DNA of 64,000 nt from positions 1 to 64,000 of the forward strand of contig CAMNSS010000016.1 in NCBI GenBank assembly GCA_946555345.1, read 5' to 3'. The stretch is from an uncultured Eubacterium sp. Lineage in GTDB: Bacteria; Bacillota; Clostridia; Peptostreptococcales; Anaerovoracaceae. Position numbers and translations under genes: made by a program. Below, in pieces: positions 25,262 to 33,380 of the stretch (the stretch's first letter is position 1; every line of letters begins with the position of its first letter). The notes under the pieces were generated by a model. It saw only the letters and a list, made by a program, of their open reading frames with translations. It had not been told where the DNA came from and did not search any database.

Positions 25262-26854
25262 ATGAAATTAAAAGCGGCAATATATTGCAGGTTATCGAAA
25301 GAAGATATTGATAAAGCATCATCGGGACAGGAAAGTGAATCTATTGTAAACCAGACATTGATGTTGTTGGATTTTGTAGAGCAAAAGGGCTTTGAGCTAT
25401 ATGATATTTACAAAGATGATGATTATTCAGGGTTGTATGATGACAGGCCAGGTTTTGAAAGGCTTATCAAGGATGCTGAAGATGGGAAATTTAATATTGT
25501 AATTGCAAAAAGCCAATCACGTTTTACGAGGAATATGGAACATCTGGAACGATATATCCATCATGATTTTCCACTTTGGGGAATCAGGTTCATCGGGATG
25601 GTCGATAATGCAGACACAGAAGTGAAAGGCAACAAGAAAGCAAGACAAATCAATGGTTTAGTCAATGAGTGGTATTGTGAAGACTTATCCGAGTCAATCA
25701 AGGCAAGTTACCGTATTAAGCAGAAAAAAGGACAATTTCTTGGGTCGTCTACACCATATGGATATCTGAAAGACCCAAAAGACAATCATCATCTGATACC
25801 TGATCCATATGCAGCAGATGTTGTTAAGAGAATCTTTCACATGTATTTGAGCGGCATAGGGAAAGCGCAAATCGGGCAAATACTGACGAAAGAAGGCATT
25901 TTAATTCCCACAGAATATAAAAGACAGGTTTTAAAAATCAATTACCATAATGCAATGCAAAAATACGGGGATGATTGCAGATGGTCGTTTCAGACAATAC
26001 ATGGAATTTTGAAAAACGAAGTGTATATTGGCAATCTGGTACAAAACAAATGCCGAAAAAAATCTTACAAGGACAAGTCGAAAAAAGCTGTCCCACAAGA
26101 AGAATGGATTAGGGTCAACAATACACATGAACCTATAATCAGTAAAGAAATCTTCGACAGGGTACAGGAACAATTAAAGGAAAGGGCTAGAAAAGTAAAC
26201 ATTGTTGCATTGGATGAAAATTTGTTTGCGAGAAGGCTTTTTTGTGGAGATTGCGGCAAGCCTTTTACGGTTTGTTATTCAAAACGAAATAAAAGGGGAG
26301 AACGATATCGAAAGTATATTTGCAGTGAATATAAGCAATGGGGAAATAAGTATTGTACAAGTCATTCTATACGAGAAGATGTATTGGAAGAAATCGTTCT
26401 CCAAGACCTCAGAAATCACGCATCAATGATTTTAACTGCGGAAAGCAAGAATATGTTAAATGAATTTAAGTGCATCAGTTCCTTTAACAATAAACCATCT
26501 GATGTAAAAAAGATAAAAGAAGAGCTGCAAAAGATTGAAAATTATAAAGTACAAGCATTTGAAAACTTTGTCGATGGGCTTCTTAATAAAAATGAGTATA
26601 TCAAATTGAAGGAAAAATACGAAAGCGATGAAAAAAAATTGCACGTTGCCTTGCAGAATTATGGAGGTGCTGTGTGCGAAAACATTGAAAAAACACAATT
26701 TGAAAAATGGCTATCTAGCTTTACCAACAATTTCAATGTAGAAGAGCTGACGCGGGAAATGGTTCTTAATTTAATTAACAGCATTTACATATTTGAGGAT
26801 AAACGGATACAGATTAACTATAGATTTGAATTTGCAGAGAAAAAAATAGGTTAA
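25262..26854 (+). CDS. Large serine recombinase (TndX/TnpX-like integrase of the element)
   Basis: A 530-residue site-specific recombinase. The resolvase domain begins AAIYCRLSKEDID with the nucleophilic serine at residue 12 and continues IVIAKSQSRFTRN. The recombinase domain covers about residues 155 to 290 (YGYLKDPKDN, WSFQTIHGILKNEVYIGNL), followed by a zinc ribbon (CGDCGKPFTVC, later YICSEY and YCTS) and a coiled-coil stretch near residues 400 to 460. ATG at 25262 lies 7 bases after AAAGGAG. It is complete and sits at the right end of the element, the position expected for the enzyme that inserted it into the carboxypeptidase gene. Confidence 0.95.
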   Translation: MKLKAAIYCRLSKEDIDKASSGQESESIVNQTLMLLDFVEQKGFELYDIYKDDDYSGLYDDRPGFERLIKDAEDGKFNIVIAKSQSRFTRNMEHLERYIHHDFPLWGIRFIGMVDNADTEVKGNKKARQINGLVNEWYCEDLSESIKASYRIKQKKGQFLGSSTPYGYLKDPKDNHHLIPDPYAADVVKRIFHMYLSGIGKAQIGQILTKEGILIPTEYKRQVLKINYHNAMQKYGDDCRWSFQTIHGILKNEVYIGNLVQNKCRKKSYKDKSKKAVPQEEWIRVNNTHEPIISKEIFDRVQEQLKERARKVNIVALDENLFARRLFCGDCGKPFTVCYSKRNKRGERYRKYICSEYKQWGNKYCTSHSIREDVLEEIVLQDLRNHASMILTAESKNMLNEFKCISSFNNKPSDVKKIKEELQKIENYKVQAFENFVDGLLNKNEYIKLKEKYESDEKKLHVALQNYGGAVCENIEKTQFEKWLSSFTNNFNVEELTREMVLNLINSIYIFEDKRIQINYRFEFAEKKIG

Positions 26855-26907
26855 AGCGGTTACTTTTCTCCTAAAAGTTCTCCCAATTAAACGCCACATG
26901 CGTGGCG
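26855..26907 (+). other. Right attachment junction of the element with the carboxypeptidase gene
   Basis: The recombinase stop is at 26854, and dac coding sequence is readable from about 26,899. Between them lies the right end of the element. CGCCACATGCGTGGCG at 26892 to 26907 is a near-perfect 16-base palindrome spanning the joint, a plausible recombinase arm. The crossover dinucleotide cannot be fixed without the left junction or an empty site. Confidence 0.75.
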
Positions 26908-27681
26908 CTGGCAGAACACTTATCAGGCAGCGTGGAAAGCTTCGTCGATTCCATGAACAACAGAGCCAAAGAGCTTGGCCTTAAAAACAGCCATTTCGTC
27001 AATACCAATGGGCTGCCTGTAGCAAATCACTATTCCTGTGCATATGATATCGGTATGATATCAAAGGAGCTGATGAAGCAAGAAGTGGCGCATCCATGGT
27101 TTACGGCATGGCAGGAGGATATCCAGGTAGGCCTTCCGGGAAAGAAGAGCAAGTTCACGTTGACGAATACAAACAAATTGATTCGCTCATATAATGGCGC
27201 GATCGGAACGAAAACAGGATATACGGAAAATGCGGGATACTGTCTTTCCGGAGCAGCGCAGCGGGAGTCAACCAGGCTGATCGGCGTCGTTTTAGGATGC
27301 AAAACCAGCGATATCAGATTTGCGGAAATGGGGCGGCTTCTGGATTACGGTTTTGCCAATTATGAGACCGTGCAGGTTGCGAAGGCGGGAAGCAAAATCA
27401 AGCAAGTCAGAATAGAAAAAGGCGATAATACGAAGCTCTTTGCCGTAGCGGAGGAATCTATCGGCCTTACCGTCCAAAAAGGCAACAAAAACAAAGTAAA
27501 GAAAAAAATCGAAATCGATAAAAACATCAAACTGCCGATTAAAAAAGGAGACCGAATTGGCATGATTGCCGTTTATGAAGGAAATGAAAAATCGGCGGAA
27601 TATGCGCTCGTCTCAGACCGGGATGTAGCGCGGGCGGGCTTTGTGACTACATACATACGGATGATAAAGAAACTCATATAA
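26902..27681 (+). pseudogene. dacF: 3' half of a D-alanyl-D-alanine carboxypeptidase gene split by the element
   Basis: The frame opens with VALAEHLSGSVESFVDSMN, sequence that in DacF/DacA-type penicillin-binding proteins follows directly on the SxN motif. The KTG motif is present (IGTKTGYTENAGYCLSG near residue 98), and the C-terminal beta domain is complete, ending with a short amphipathic or membrane stretch. The signal peptide, SxxK and SxN motifs are missing, so no active enzyme can be made from this half. GTG at 26902 has no ribosome binding site. Excision of the element should restore the gene. Confidence 0.9.
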
Positions 27682-27704
27682 GCTTGCAGAAGGGAGGCGT
27701 CCCT

Positions 27705-27935
27705 TTGAACGATAGAAGGTGCTACTTTTTCTTTGCCGGGTATCATACGGTTGCTACGGCTGCGGATGTTTTGGCCCGGTATCATATCGCAAGCCGAATC
27801 GTAAAAGCGCCGATAAGACTGCGGAACAGTTGCAGCTTTGCGGTCGTGGCCGATGAATATGATAAAGATATGGCGGTCTACGTGCTGGAAAGGGAAAATA
27901 TTCCAATCAGAAGGATCGAATATGCGGTACAGTAG
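27705..27935 (+). CDS. DUF3343 small protein
   Basis: A 76-residue protein starting at TTG 27705, eight bases after GGGAGG. It begins MNDRRCYFFFAGYHTVATA and includes LRNSCSFAVVADEYD. The pattern of a small protein with a phenylalanine-rich strand, an AxxxA helix and a short cysteine-bearing turn fits DUF3343, a family suggested to handle sulfur or selenium transfer. It lies 23 bases downstream of the carboxypeptidase gene and shares its transcript. Confidence 0.75.
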   Translation: MNDRRCYFFFAGYHTVATAADVLARYHIASRIVKAPIRLRNSCSFAVVADEYDKDMAVYVLERENIPIRRIEYAVQ

Positions 27936-27952
27936 AAAAAATATAGCGAAGC

Positions 27953-28027
27953 GCCCAGATAACAAAACGGTGTATGCCTTGCCGTTTCAGGCAAATGCCG
28001 TATCCAGTAGTTTTCTGGGCTTTTTTC
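27953..28027 (+). terminator. Branched hairpin terminator
   Basis: GCCCAGA (27953 to 27959) pairs with TCTGGGC (28014 to 28020), followed by TTTTTT. An inner hairpin, TGCCT and AGGCA, lies within the loop. It ends the dac-DUF3343 transcript. Confidence 0.75.
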
Positions 28028-28130
28028 GTTAACATGACACAATATAATCGCAAAAAAATAATTTTTGCAATATACACGAAATTTCCTAAAATTGGTCATG
28101 GAATTTCAGTGGCAAAAATGCGTGAAAGCA

Positions 28131-28159
28131 TTGACTTTTCAACGTTTTTATTATAAAAT
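28131..28159 (+). promoter_or_regulatory. Sigma-A-type promoter of the wall hydrolase gene
   Basis: TTGACT (28131 to 28136) and TAAAAT (28154 to 28159) are separated by 17 bases, giving a leader of about 60 bases before the ATG at 28227. Confidence 0.75.
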
Positions 28160-28226
28160 TATAGCAAATATTAACGCAAAAAACAACACAATTTAGATAA
28201 AAAATGCAGTTAACAAGGAGGAAATT

Positions 28227-30512
28227 ATGTCAACTATAGTCGATGCAAGCCACAGGAAATTATCTGGATTTATTGCAGCAATCATGATCCTTTTTACCGT
28301 TCTTTTCGCATTTTCGGCGCTGAATTGCGATCCGGTTTATGGTACAGGCGAGACAGCGCAAGTAACCGCAACACAGCTAAATATAAGGTCTGGGGCGGGA
28401 ACTGGCTATTCCAAGATCGGGTCTTTGGCAAAGGGAAAAACATTTACGGTCACAGGCGCTGCGAAGGACAGTTCCGGCGTCACTTGGTACAAGCTCAATT
28501 ATAATGGAAAAAACGGATATGCATCCTCGAAATACGTTAACATAAAACAAAATACGGTAACTCCAGTCAGCGGGATGCAGGGTACGGTAAACACGGCAAA
28601 AGACCCCCTGATTATCAGGAGCGGCCCGGGAACGGGATACAGCAAGCTGGGAAAGCTCGCCAAAGGCAAGACTTTTTCCATTACCGGCAAGGTGCAGGAT
28701 GGAAACGGGCTGTGGTGGTATCAGTTTTCTTTTAACGGGAAGACTGGCTATGCATCATCTGCGTATGTAAAAACGACGACGGCCTCTTCCGGTGTTACGG
28801 CAGTGTCCAACATGACCGGGACTGTCGCAACGAAAAGCTCTCCGTTAATTATCAGGAGCGGCCCGGGAACGGGATACAGCAAGCTGGGGACTCTTGCTAA
28901 GGGAAAGACCTTTGCAGTCACTGGCAAAGCGCAGGACAGCGCAGGTACGTGGTGGTATCAATTTTCCTTTAATGGGAAGACCGGTTATGCATCATCCCAA
29001 TACGTGACGGTTAAGGAGAATGCGCCTGCACCTGAACCAGCGCCAGGCGGTACGGCGACGCCAACGAAGGGCACGGTCGCCACACAAAAAGATCCGCTGA
29101 TCATCAGAAGCGGTCCTGCGAAGAGCTTCGCCAAAGTGGGAAGCATTCCAAAAGGAAAGACTTTCGATATTTTAGAAACGGCACAGGATTCCGCTGGGGG
29201 CGTGTGGTACAAGCTTACCTATAATGGAAAGACGGGATATGTTTCCGCATCGTATGTAAACGCAACGGGGGCTGGCACGGAAAACCCTGGCGAAACGACG
29301 GACCCATCTGTTCCAGCGCAGCCTGTAACATTCCAAATGGGAACGGTAAAGACATCGTCGACCGGGCTTAACGTCCGTTCTGGCCCAGGAACGAATTACA
29401 GCAAGCTGACGGTTCTCGCCAAAGGGTCGATGGTAACGATCACGGGGTCCGCCAAGGCAAGCAACGGAAAGCTGTGGTATACATATCAGTATTCCTCTGC
29501 TAAGACAGGGTATATTTGTTCCGATTATGTGACAGTTAAGACGATTACCTCGGACGGCGATTTTGAAACATACTTAAGCGCACAAGGTTTCCCGGAAAGC
29601 TATAAAGCGGGATTAAGGACCTTGCACGCCGCACATCCGCAGTGGATATTTAAAGCCTCTAACGTAGGCTATAGCTGGTCAAGCGCACTTTCGGCTGAAA
29701 GCAAGCTGGGAAGAAACCTGGTAAGCCCTTCATCGCCTGTCAGCTATCGAAATCCGGCTTCCTATAATTCTTCGACCAAAACGTGGACGAAGTACGATGG
29801 CACCTGGTATGCAGCAAACGCTACGGTCATCGCGCATTACATGGATCCGAGAAATTTCCTGAATGAAGACGGAATTTACCAGTTTATGGCACAAACATAT
29901 GATGCTGCTTCGCAAAATGCGAATACGGTATCCGCTGTGATCCAGGGTTCGTTCATGCAGACAAGAAATCCGGGCGGCGGTTATTCTTCCTATGCGTCGC
30001 TGATCCATGATGCCGGAAAAGCGGCCAATGTCAATCCGAATGTCCTGGCGGCCATGATCATACAAGAGCAAGGCTGGAAGGGTACGAGCGGATTGATTTC
30101 CGGTACATATTCGGGCTACGCCGGGTATTACAATTTCTTCAATATCGGCGCATGGACGACCAGCACGATGAACTCCATCCAGCGCGGGCTTTGGTATGCG
30201 AAAGGCGAGAATGAAGGAAAGACCTCGTATGCAAGACCTTGGACGACGCCGTATAAATCAATCCTGGGCGGCGCACAATATTACTCAAACAATTATGTGT
30301 CAAAGAATCAGGATTCGTATTATTCCAAAAAATTCAACGTCTATAACGGCGCAGGCAATGTAGGCGTGCATCAGTACATGACGAATGTCGCAGGGGCGGC
30401 AAGCGAAGGCGGTATTGTGAAAAAAGCATATGCGGACAATTCAAACTATCCAGTCGTATTTGAAATTCCTGTTTTCAGCGGCATGCCAGCCTCTAATTGT
30501 CCATTGCCATAG
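28227..30512 (+). CDS. Secreted SH3-repeat N-acetylglucosaminidase (autolysin-like)
   Basis: A 761-residue exported wall hydrolase. A signal segment at about residues 13 to 33 is followed by five bacterial SH3 domains (about 45 to 105, 118 to 182, 195 to 262, 283 to 345 and 370 to 435), each with a form of LxIRSGPGTGYSK. The first four are close copies, indicating recent internal duplication. The last 300 residues form a LytD-like glucosaminidase domain (HPQWIFKASNVGYSW, FMDPRNFLNE-like MDPRNFLNEDGIYQF, AAMIIQEQGWKG, YYNFFNIGAW). AAGGAGG precedes the ATG. It should cut the glycan chain of peptidoglycan while the SH3 domains bind the wall. Confidence 0.93.
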   Translation: MSTIVDASHRKLSGFIAAIMILFTVLFAFSALNCDPVYGTGETAQVTATQLNIRSGAGTGYSKIGSLAKGKTFTVTGAAKDSSGVTWYKLNYNGKNGYASSKYVNIKQNTVTPVSGMQGTVNTAKDPLIIRSGPGTGYSKLGKLAKGKTFSITGKVQDGNGLWWYQFSFNGKTGYASSAYVKTTTASSGVTAVSNMTGTVATKSSPLIIRSGPGTGYSKLGTLAKGKTFAVTGKAQDSAGTWWYQFSFNGKTGYASSQYVTVKENAPAPEPAPGGTATPTKGTVATQKDPLIIRSGPAKSFAKVGSIPKGKTFDILETAQDSAGGVWYKLTYNGKTGYVSASYVNATGAGTENPGETTDPSVPAQPVTFQMGTVKTSSTGLNVRSGPGTNYSKLTVLAKGSMVTITGSAKASNGKLWYTYQYSSAKTGYICSDYVTVKTITSDGDFETYLSAQGFPESYKAGLRTLHAAHPQWIFKASNVGYSWSSALSAESKLGRNLVSPSSPVSYRNPASYNSSTKTWTKYDGTWYAANATVIAHYMDPRNFLNEDGIYQFMAQTYDAASQNANTVSAVIQGSFMQTRNPGGGYSSYASLIHDAGKAANVNPNVLAAMIIQEQGWKGTSGLISGTYSGYAGYYNFFNIGAWTTSTMNSIQRGLWYAKGENEGKTSYARPWTTPYKSILGGAQYYSNNYVSKNQDSYYSKKFNVYNGAGNVGVHQYMTNVAGAASEGGIVKKAYADNSNYPVVFEIPVFSGMPASNCPLP

Positions 30513-30699
30513 CGGCAAAACCGGTGGTGTTTGTTATTATGGTAAGGGCAGCCGTTTCCCCGATGGCAGGCATAAGCGCATAGCAGCAGGCAGGCGTAGA
30601 GGCGGGATGGCTGGTCCTAAGCCTGCGCCAAATGGGATCTGCTGCACTGCTTTTGGAATTTGCGGCTATAAACAGAAAGGTTGATAAAGGAGCATTGAT
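30513..30699 (+). other. GC-rich structured spacer between wall hydrolase and cohesin genes
   Basis: From 30,583 the RNA can form nested stems: GCAGCAG (about 30,582) with CTGCTGC (about 30,640), and GCAGGC with GCCTGC inside. The T-run after it is short (TTTT). This could be a terminator for the upstream gene or a structured leader of the cohesin gene; it does not match any riboswitch consensus I know. The open frame at 30,430 to 30,684 is not protein-like. Confidence 0.4.
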
Positions 30700-31899
30700 A
30701 TGATAAAAGAAAAGGACAGTTTGCTAGAACGGACTTTGCGGAAGATCATCATCCTTATTGTCGTGATGGCGTTTGTCGTGCCGTTGATTACGCCGAATGT
30801 GTTCGCAGCTTCTTCCGTGAGCATAAACGGCGGGGACAACGTCAAAGGCGGGGACACGTTCACGTTGGTTGTCGCCTTTGAGGGAGGAAATATAGGCCGC
30901 GTGGATGCTTATATGACGTATGATACCAATAAGCTTACCTATATTTCGGGCGGTACGAGCAGCGGCAATACGGGATATATCCAGTTGAAGACGGCAGGCA
31001 CGGAAGGCAGCATCGTGTTCAACCTTAAATTCCAGGCTGTTTCAGAAGGTGCGGCAGATTTGGAAGTTGTAACGGATGAAATGTATGATTTTGATGATAT
31101 TGCATTGGACCGGCCATCGGTCACGAAAACGATAACGATCAGCGGGAACGCCGCTCCAGAAGCGCTCATTACAGAGACGGCTTCCCCGGAAAAGCCAGTC
31201 GATACGACTGAACTGGCAGGCGTTGATGAAAAAACGGAAAAATCTTCTGCGGTGAACCTCAATGCCATTTTTATCGCTGCCGCAGCGGTGCTGGTTATTT
31301 TCATCGTAATCATCTCCGTGATCCTGGCAAAGAAAAAGAAAAAAAGGGCTGGGGATGCAGCGCCTGGGGGTTCAAAGAATCAGCAACCCGGCAGCCTTGC
31401 TCCTGATAACTTCGGCAAAGCCAGCGCTTCGGAGCAAAAGGGATTTGGCGGCATGGGGCAGGTCAGCGGCGCAGAGCATAGCGATGGGAACGCACGTGTC
31501 GGCCACAGAGACCGCGCCAGCGGCAAGGAACGGGTTGACGGCGCAGAGCGCATGAGCAAGGAAGAAACGCAGGTACTTGATATGAACTTGGCGGAATCCC
31601 CTCGCGCCAAACAGGAGCAATCCTATGATGCCGGCCCGGCATCCACAGCAGGACAGCCGCGTATCGGCAGAAGCGGGAAGATACTCGATGCTTCTCCAGC
31701 GGAGGATGATTCTTGGCTGGAAGACCTCATGTCGGGAGAATCCTCACGCAAGCGGCGGGATGCACAGGCGGAAAATATCCAGGGCAAGGAACGCAGCAAA
31801 CGGGAAGCCCAAGAACAAGCAAACGAAGAAACCGAACTTTGGCGGCAATGGGATCTCAATATGAAAGATGACGATTCCGATGATATCGAAAAGTGGTAA
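30700..31899 (+). CDS. Membrane-anchored cohesin-domain protein
   Basis: A 399-residue protein with an N-terminal signal segment (about residues 14 to 34, ending NVFAAS), a cohesin-like domain at about 37 to 150 (SINGGDNVKGGDTFTLVV, DAYMTYDTNKLTYISGG, SIVFNLKFQAVSEGA), a short linker, a second membrane segment (about 188 to 210) followed by KKKKKR, and a long charged cytoplasmic tail rich in G, S, R, E and K that looks disordered. Cohesins bind dockerins, but no dockerin was seen nearby. The single external domain and large internal tail suggest a surface receptor or scaffold. ATG follows AAAGGAG. Confidence 0.85.
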   Translation: MIKEKDSLLERTLRKIIILIVVMAFVVPLITPNVFAASSVSINGGDNVKGGDTFTLVVAFEGGNIGRVDAYMTYDTNKLTYISGGTSSGNTGYIQLKTAGTEGSIVFNLKFQAVSEGAADLEVVTDEMYDFDDIALDRPSVTKTITISGNAAPEALITETASPEKPVDTTELAGVDEKTEKSSAVNLNAIFIAAAAVLVIFIVIISVILAKKKKKRAGDAAPGGSKNQQPGSLAPDNFGKASASEQKGFGGMGQVSGAEHSDGNARVGHRDRASGKERVDGAERMSKEETQVLDMNLAESPRAKQEQSYDAGPASTAGQPRIGRSGKILDASPAEDDSWLEDLMSGESSRKRRDAQAENIQGKERSKREAQEQANEETELWRQWDLNMKDDDSDDIEKW

Positions 31900-31923
31900 G
31901 CGGTAAACGTGTAATTTTATATT

Positions 31924-31976
31924 AAAATCCAGCTCATTCATTTCTTTTTTCAGGGAATGGCGGGCTGGATTTTCGC
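31924..31976. terminator. Hairpin terminator after the cohesin gene
   Basis: AAAATCCAGC (31924 to 31933) pairs perfectly with GCTGGATTTT (31964 to 31973). T and A runs lie on both sides, so it could work in both directions. Confidence 0.75.
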
Positions 31977-32077
31977 ATATTGGAAAATCAGGAAATGCGG
32001 AAAAAACGGCGCATGGTGTATTTTTTCGAGCCTGCATTCTTCCGTCATAATTATTTTTAGTACGATAAAATTTATGC

Positions 32078-32107
32078 TTGACAGACGTATTTGCCGTATG
32101 GTATAAA
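32078..32107 (+). promoter_or_regulatory. Promoter of the pyr operon
   Basis: TTGACA (32078 to 32083) and TATAAA (32102 to 32107) are 18 bases apart. Transcription would begin near 32,114, which leaves almost no leader for an ATG at 32122 and favours the ATG at 32170 for pyrC. No PyrR-type attenuator hairpins were seen in this short leader. Confidence 0.75.
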
Positions 32108-32169
32108 CAAAAGGATGTCCAATGACAGGAAATTTTTTATCAGGATATGACGTTAAAACGGAGAGAAAC

Positions 32170-33357
32170 ATGAAGAAAAAAGTGAACGGTTTTTCAAGAA
32201 TAAAAGACCTTGGCATGACAGACAGGGAGCGTATCGAATCCCTTGGTATTGATGTTTCGCAAGTTTCCAATTTTTATATTTTACCCGGTTTTACAGATGT
32301 ACACGTACATTTGAGAGAACCGGGTTTTTTATATAAGGAAACAATAGCGAGCGGGACAAAGGCGGCGGCGGCAGGCGGGTTTACGGATGTTTTTTCCATG
32401 CCAAACCTCGTTCCATGCCCCGACTGCAAGGAAAACCTGGAGGTGCAGCTTGCAGCCATTGCGCGGGATGCAAAGGTCAATGTATATCCTTACGGGGCGA
32501 TTACCGCAGGGCAGCAGGGTGGGCGGCTATCTGCGATGGAAGAACTGGCGGAGGATGTGATCGCCTTTACCGACGACGGCAAGGGCGTCGCCTCTGCGGA
32601 ATTGATGCTGGATGCCATGAAGAAAGCGAAAGCCCTTGGCAAAATAATCGTCGCGCATTGCGAGGATGAATCCTATCTGCGGGAAAGCTCCGAAAGCGAA
32701 TGGAAACAGCTCGAACGGGATATTGAACTCGTGCGGCAGGCCAAATGCAGCTATCACGTCTGCCATGTTTCGACGGAGGAATCTTTGCAGCTGATCAGAA
32801 GCGCCAAAGCAGAAGGGCTTGATATCACTTGCGAGACAGCGCCGCATTACCTGCTCTTATCCGAAAGCGATATCGAAGATAGCGGACGTTTTAAAATGAA
32901 TCCGCCGATCAAAAGCAGGGAAGACCAAAAGGCGCTTCTTGCGGCGCTTTCGGACGGGACGATCGACATGATCGCCACCGACCATGCGCCGCATAGCACA
33001 GAAGAAAAAAACAAAGGCTTCGAGAAAAGCGCTTTCGGCATCGTCGGCTTGGAAACCGCATTTTCCATGCTTTACACGGGTCTCGTTAAAAAAGGCGTTA
33101 TTCCCTTGAACAAACTGGTTGCGCTGTTATACGACAATCCGAGAAAACGCTTTTCCCTCCCAGGCCGGCCGTTTGCAAAAGAGCTTTCCCGCAGAGCGCC
33201 GACCTTTACATTATGGGAGCTGGAAGAGCGTTATACGATCGATCCAGCGCAGTTTCAATCAAAGGGCAAGAGTACGCCTTTTGAAGGCTGGCAAGCATAC
33301 GGCAGATGTATGCTGACCGTGATCGACGGCAGCATCGCATGGAGGCAGGAAAATTAG
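32170..33357 (+). CDS. pyrC: Dihydroorotase
   Basis: Catalyses the third step of UMP synthesis, closing carbamoyl-aspartate to dihydroorotate. A 395-residue amidohydrolase: the metal-binding HxH lies in GFTDVHVHLREPG near residue 43, later ligands in IIVAHCEDES, YHVCHVST and the catalytic aspartate in IATDHAPHS. The N-terminal strand region usual in class I enzymes is short. ATG at 32170 (GGAGAG upstream) is preferred over an in-frame ATG at 32122, which would sit at the expected transcription start. First gene of the pyr operon. Confidence 0.93.
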   Translation: MKKKVNGFSRIKDLGMTDRERIESLGIDVSQVSNFYILPGFTDVHVHLREPGFLYKETIASGTKAAAAGGFTDVFSMPNLVPCPDCKENLEVQLAAIARDAKVNVYPYGAITAGQQGGRLSAMEELAEDVIAFTDDGKGVASAELMLDAMKKAKALGKIIVAHCEDESYLRESSESEWKQLERDIELVRQAKCSYHVCHVSTEESLQLIRSAKAEGLDITCETAPHYLLLSESDIEDSGRFKMNPPIKSREDQKALLAALSDGTIDMIATDHAPHSTEEKNKGFEKSAFGIVGLETAFSMLYTGLVKKGVIPLNKLVALLYDNPRKRFSLPGRPFAKELSRRAPTFTLWELEERYTIDPAQFQSKGKSTPFEGWQAYGRCMLTVIDGSIAWRQEN

Positions 33358-33380
33358 CATAAGGCGCAAGGAGGTTATGT

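Larger units (their letters stand above)
1..26901. mobile_element. Right-hand part of a Tn1549-like integrative conjugative element
   Basis: The interval carries a virD4-maff2-trbL-prgI-virB4-lysozyme/M23 transfer module in the order known from Tn1549-type elements, a series of cargo genes, and a large serine recombinase whose stop codon lies about 40 bases before a chromosomal gene that lacks its 5' half. The right end is therefore placed between 26,855 and 26,901. The left end, relaxase, replication genes and 5' half of virD4 are outside the window. The interior has been rearranged: duplicated gene ends and recombinase scraps at 8.2 to 9.7 kb and 22.1 kb point to at least two rounds of recombination with related elements. 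Family assignment is from gene content and protein motifs, not from a database search. Confidence 0.9.

Noticed and set aside
32122-32169. Earlier ATG for pyrC at 32122
   Set aside because: It lies within about 8 bases of the predicted transcription start and its possible ribosome binding site would be partly untranscribed; the ATG at 32170 has a normal leader.
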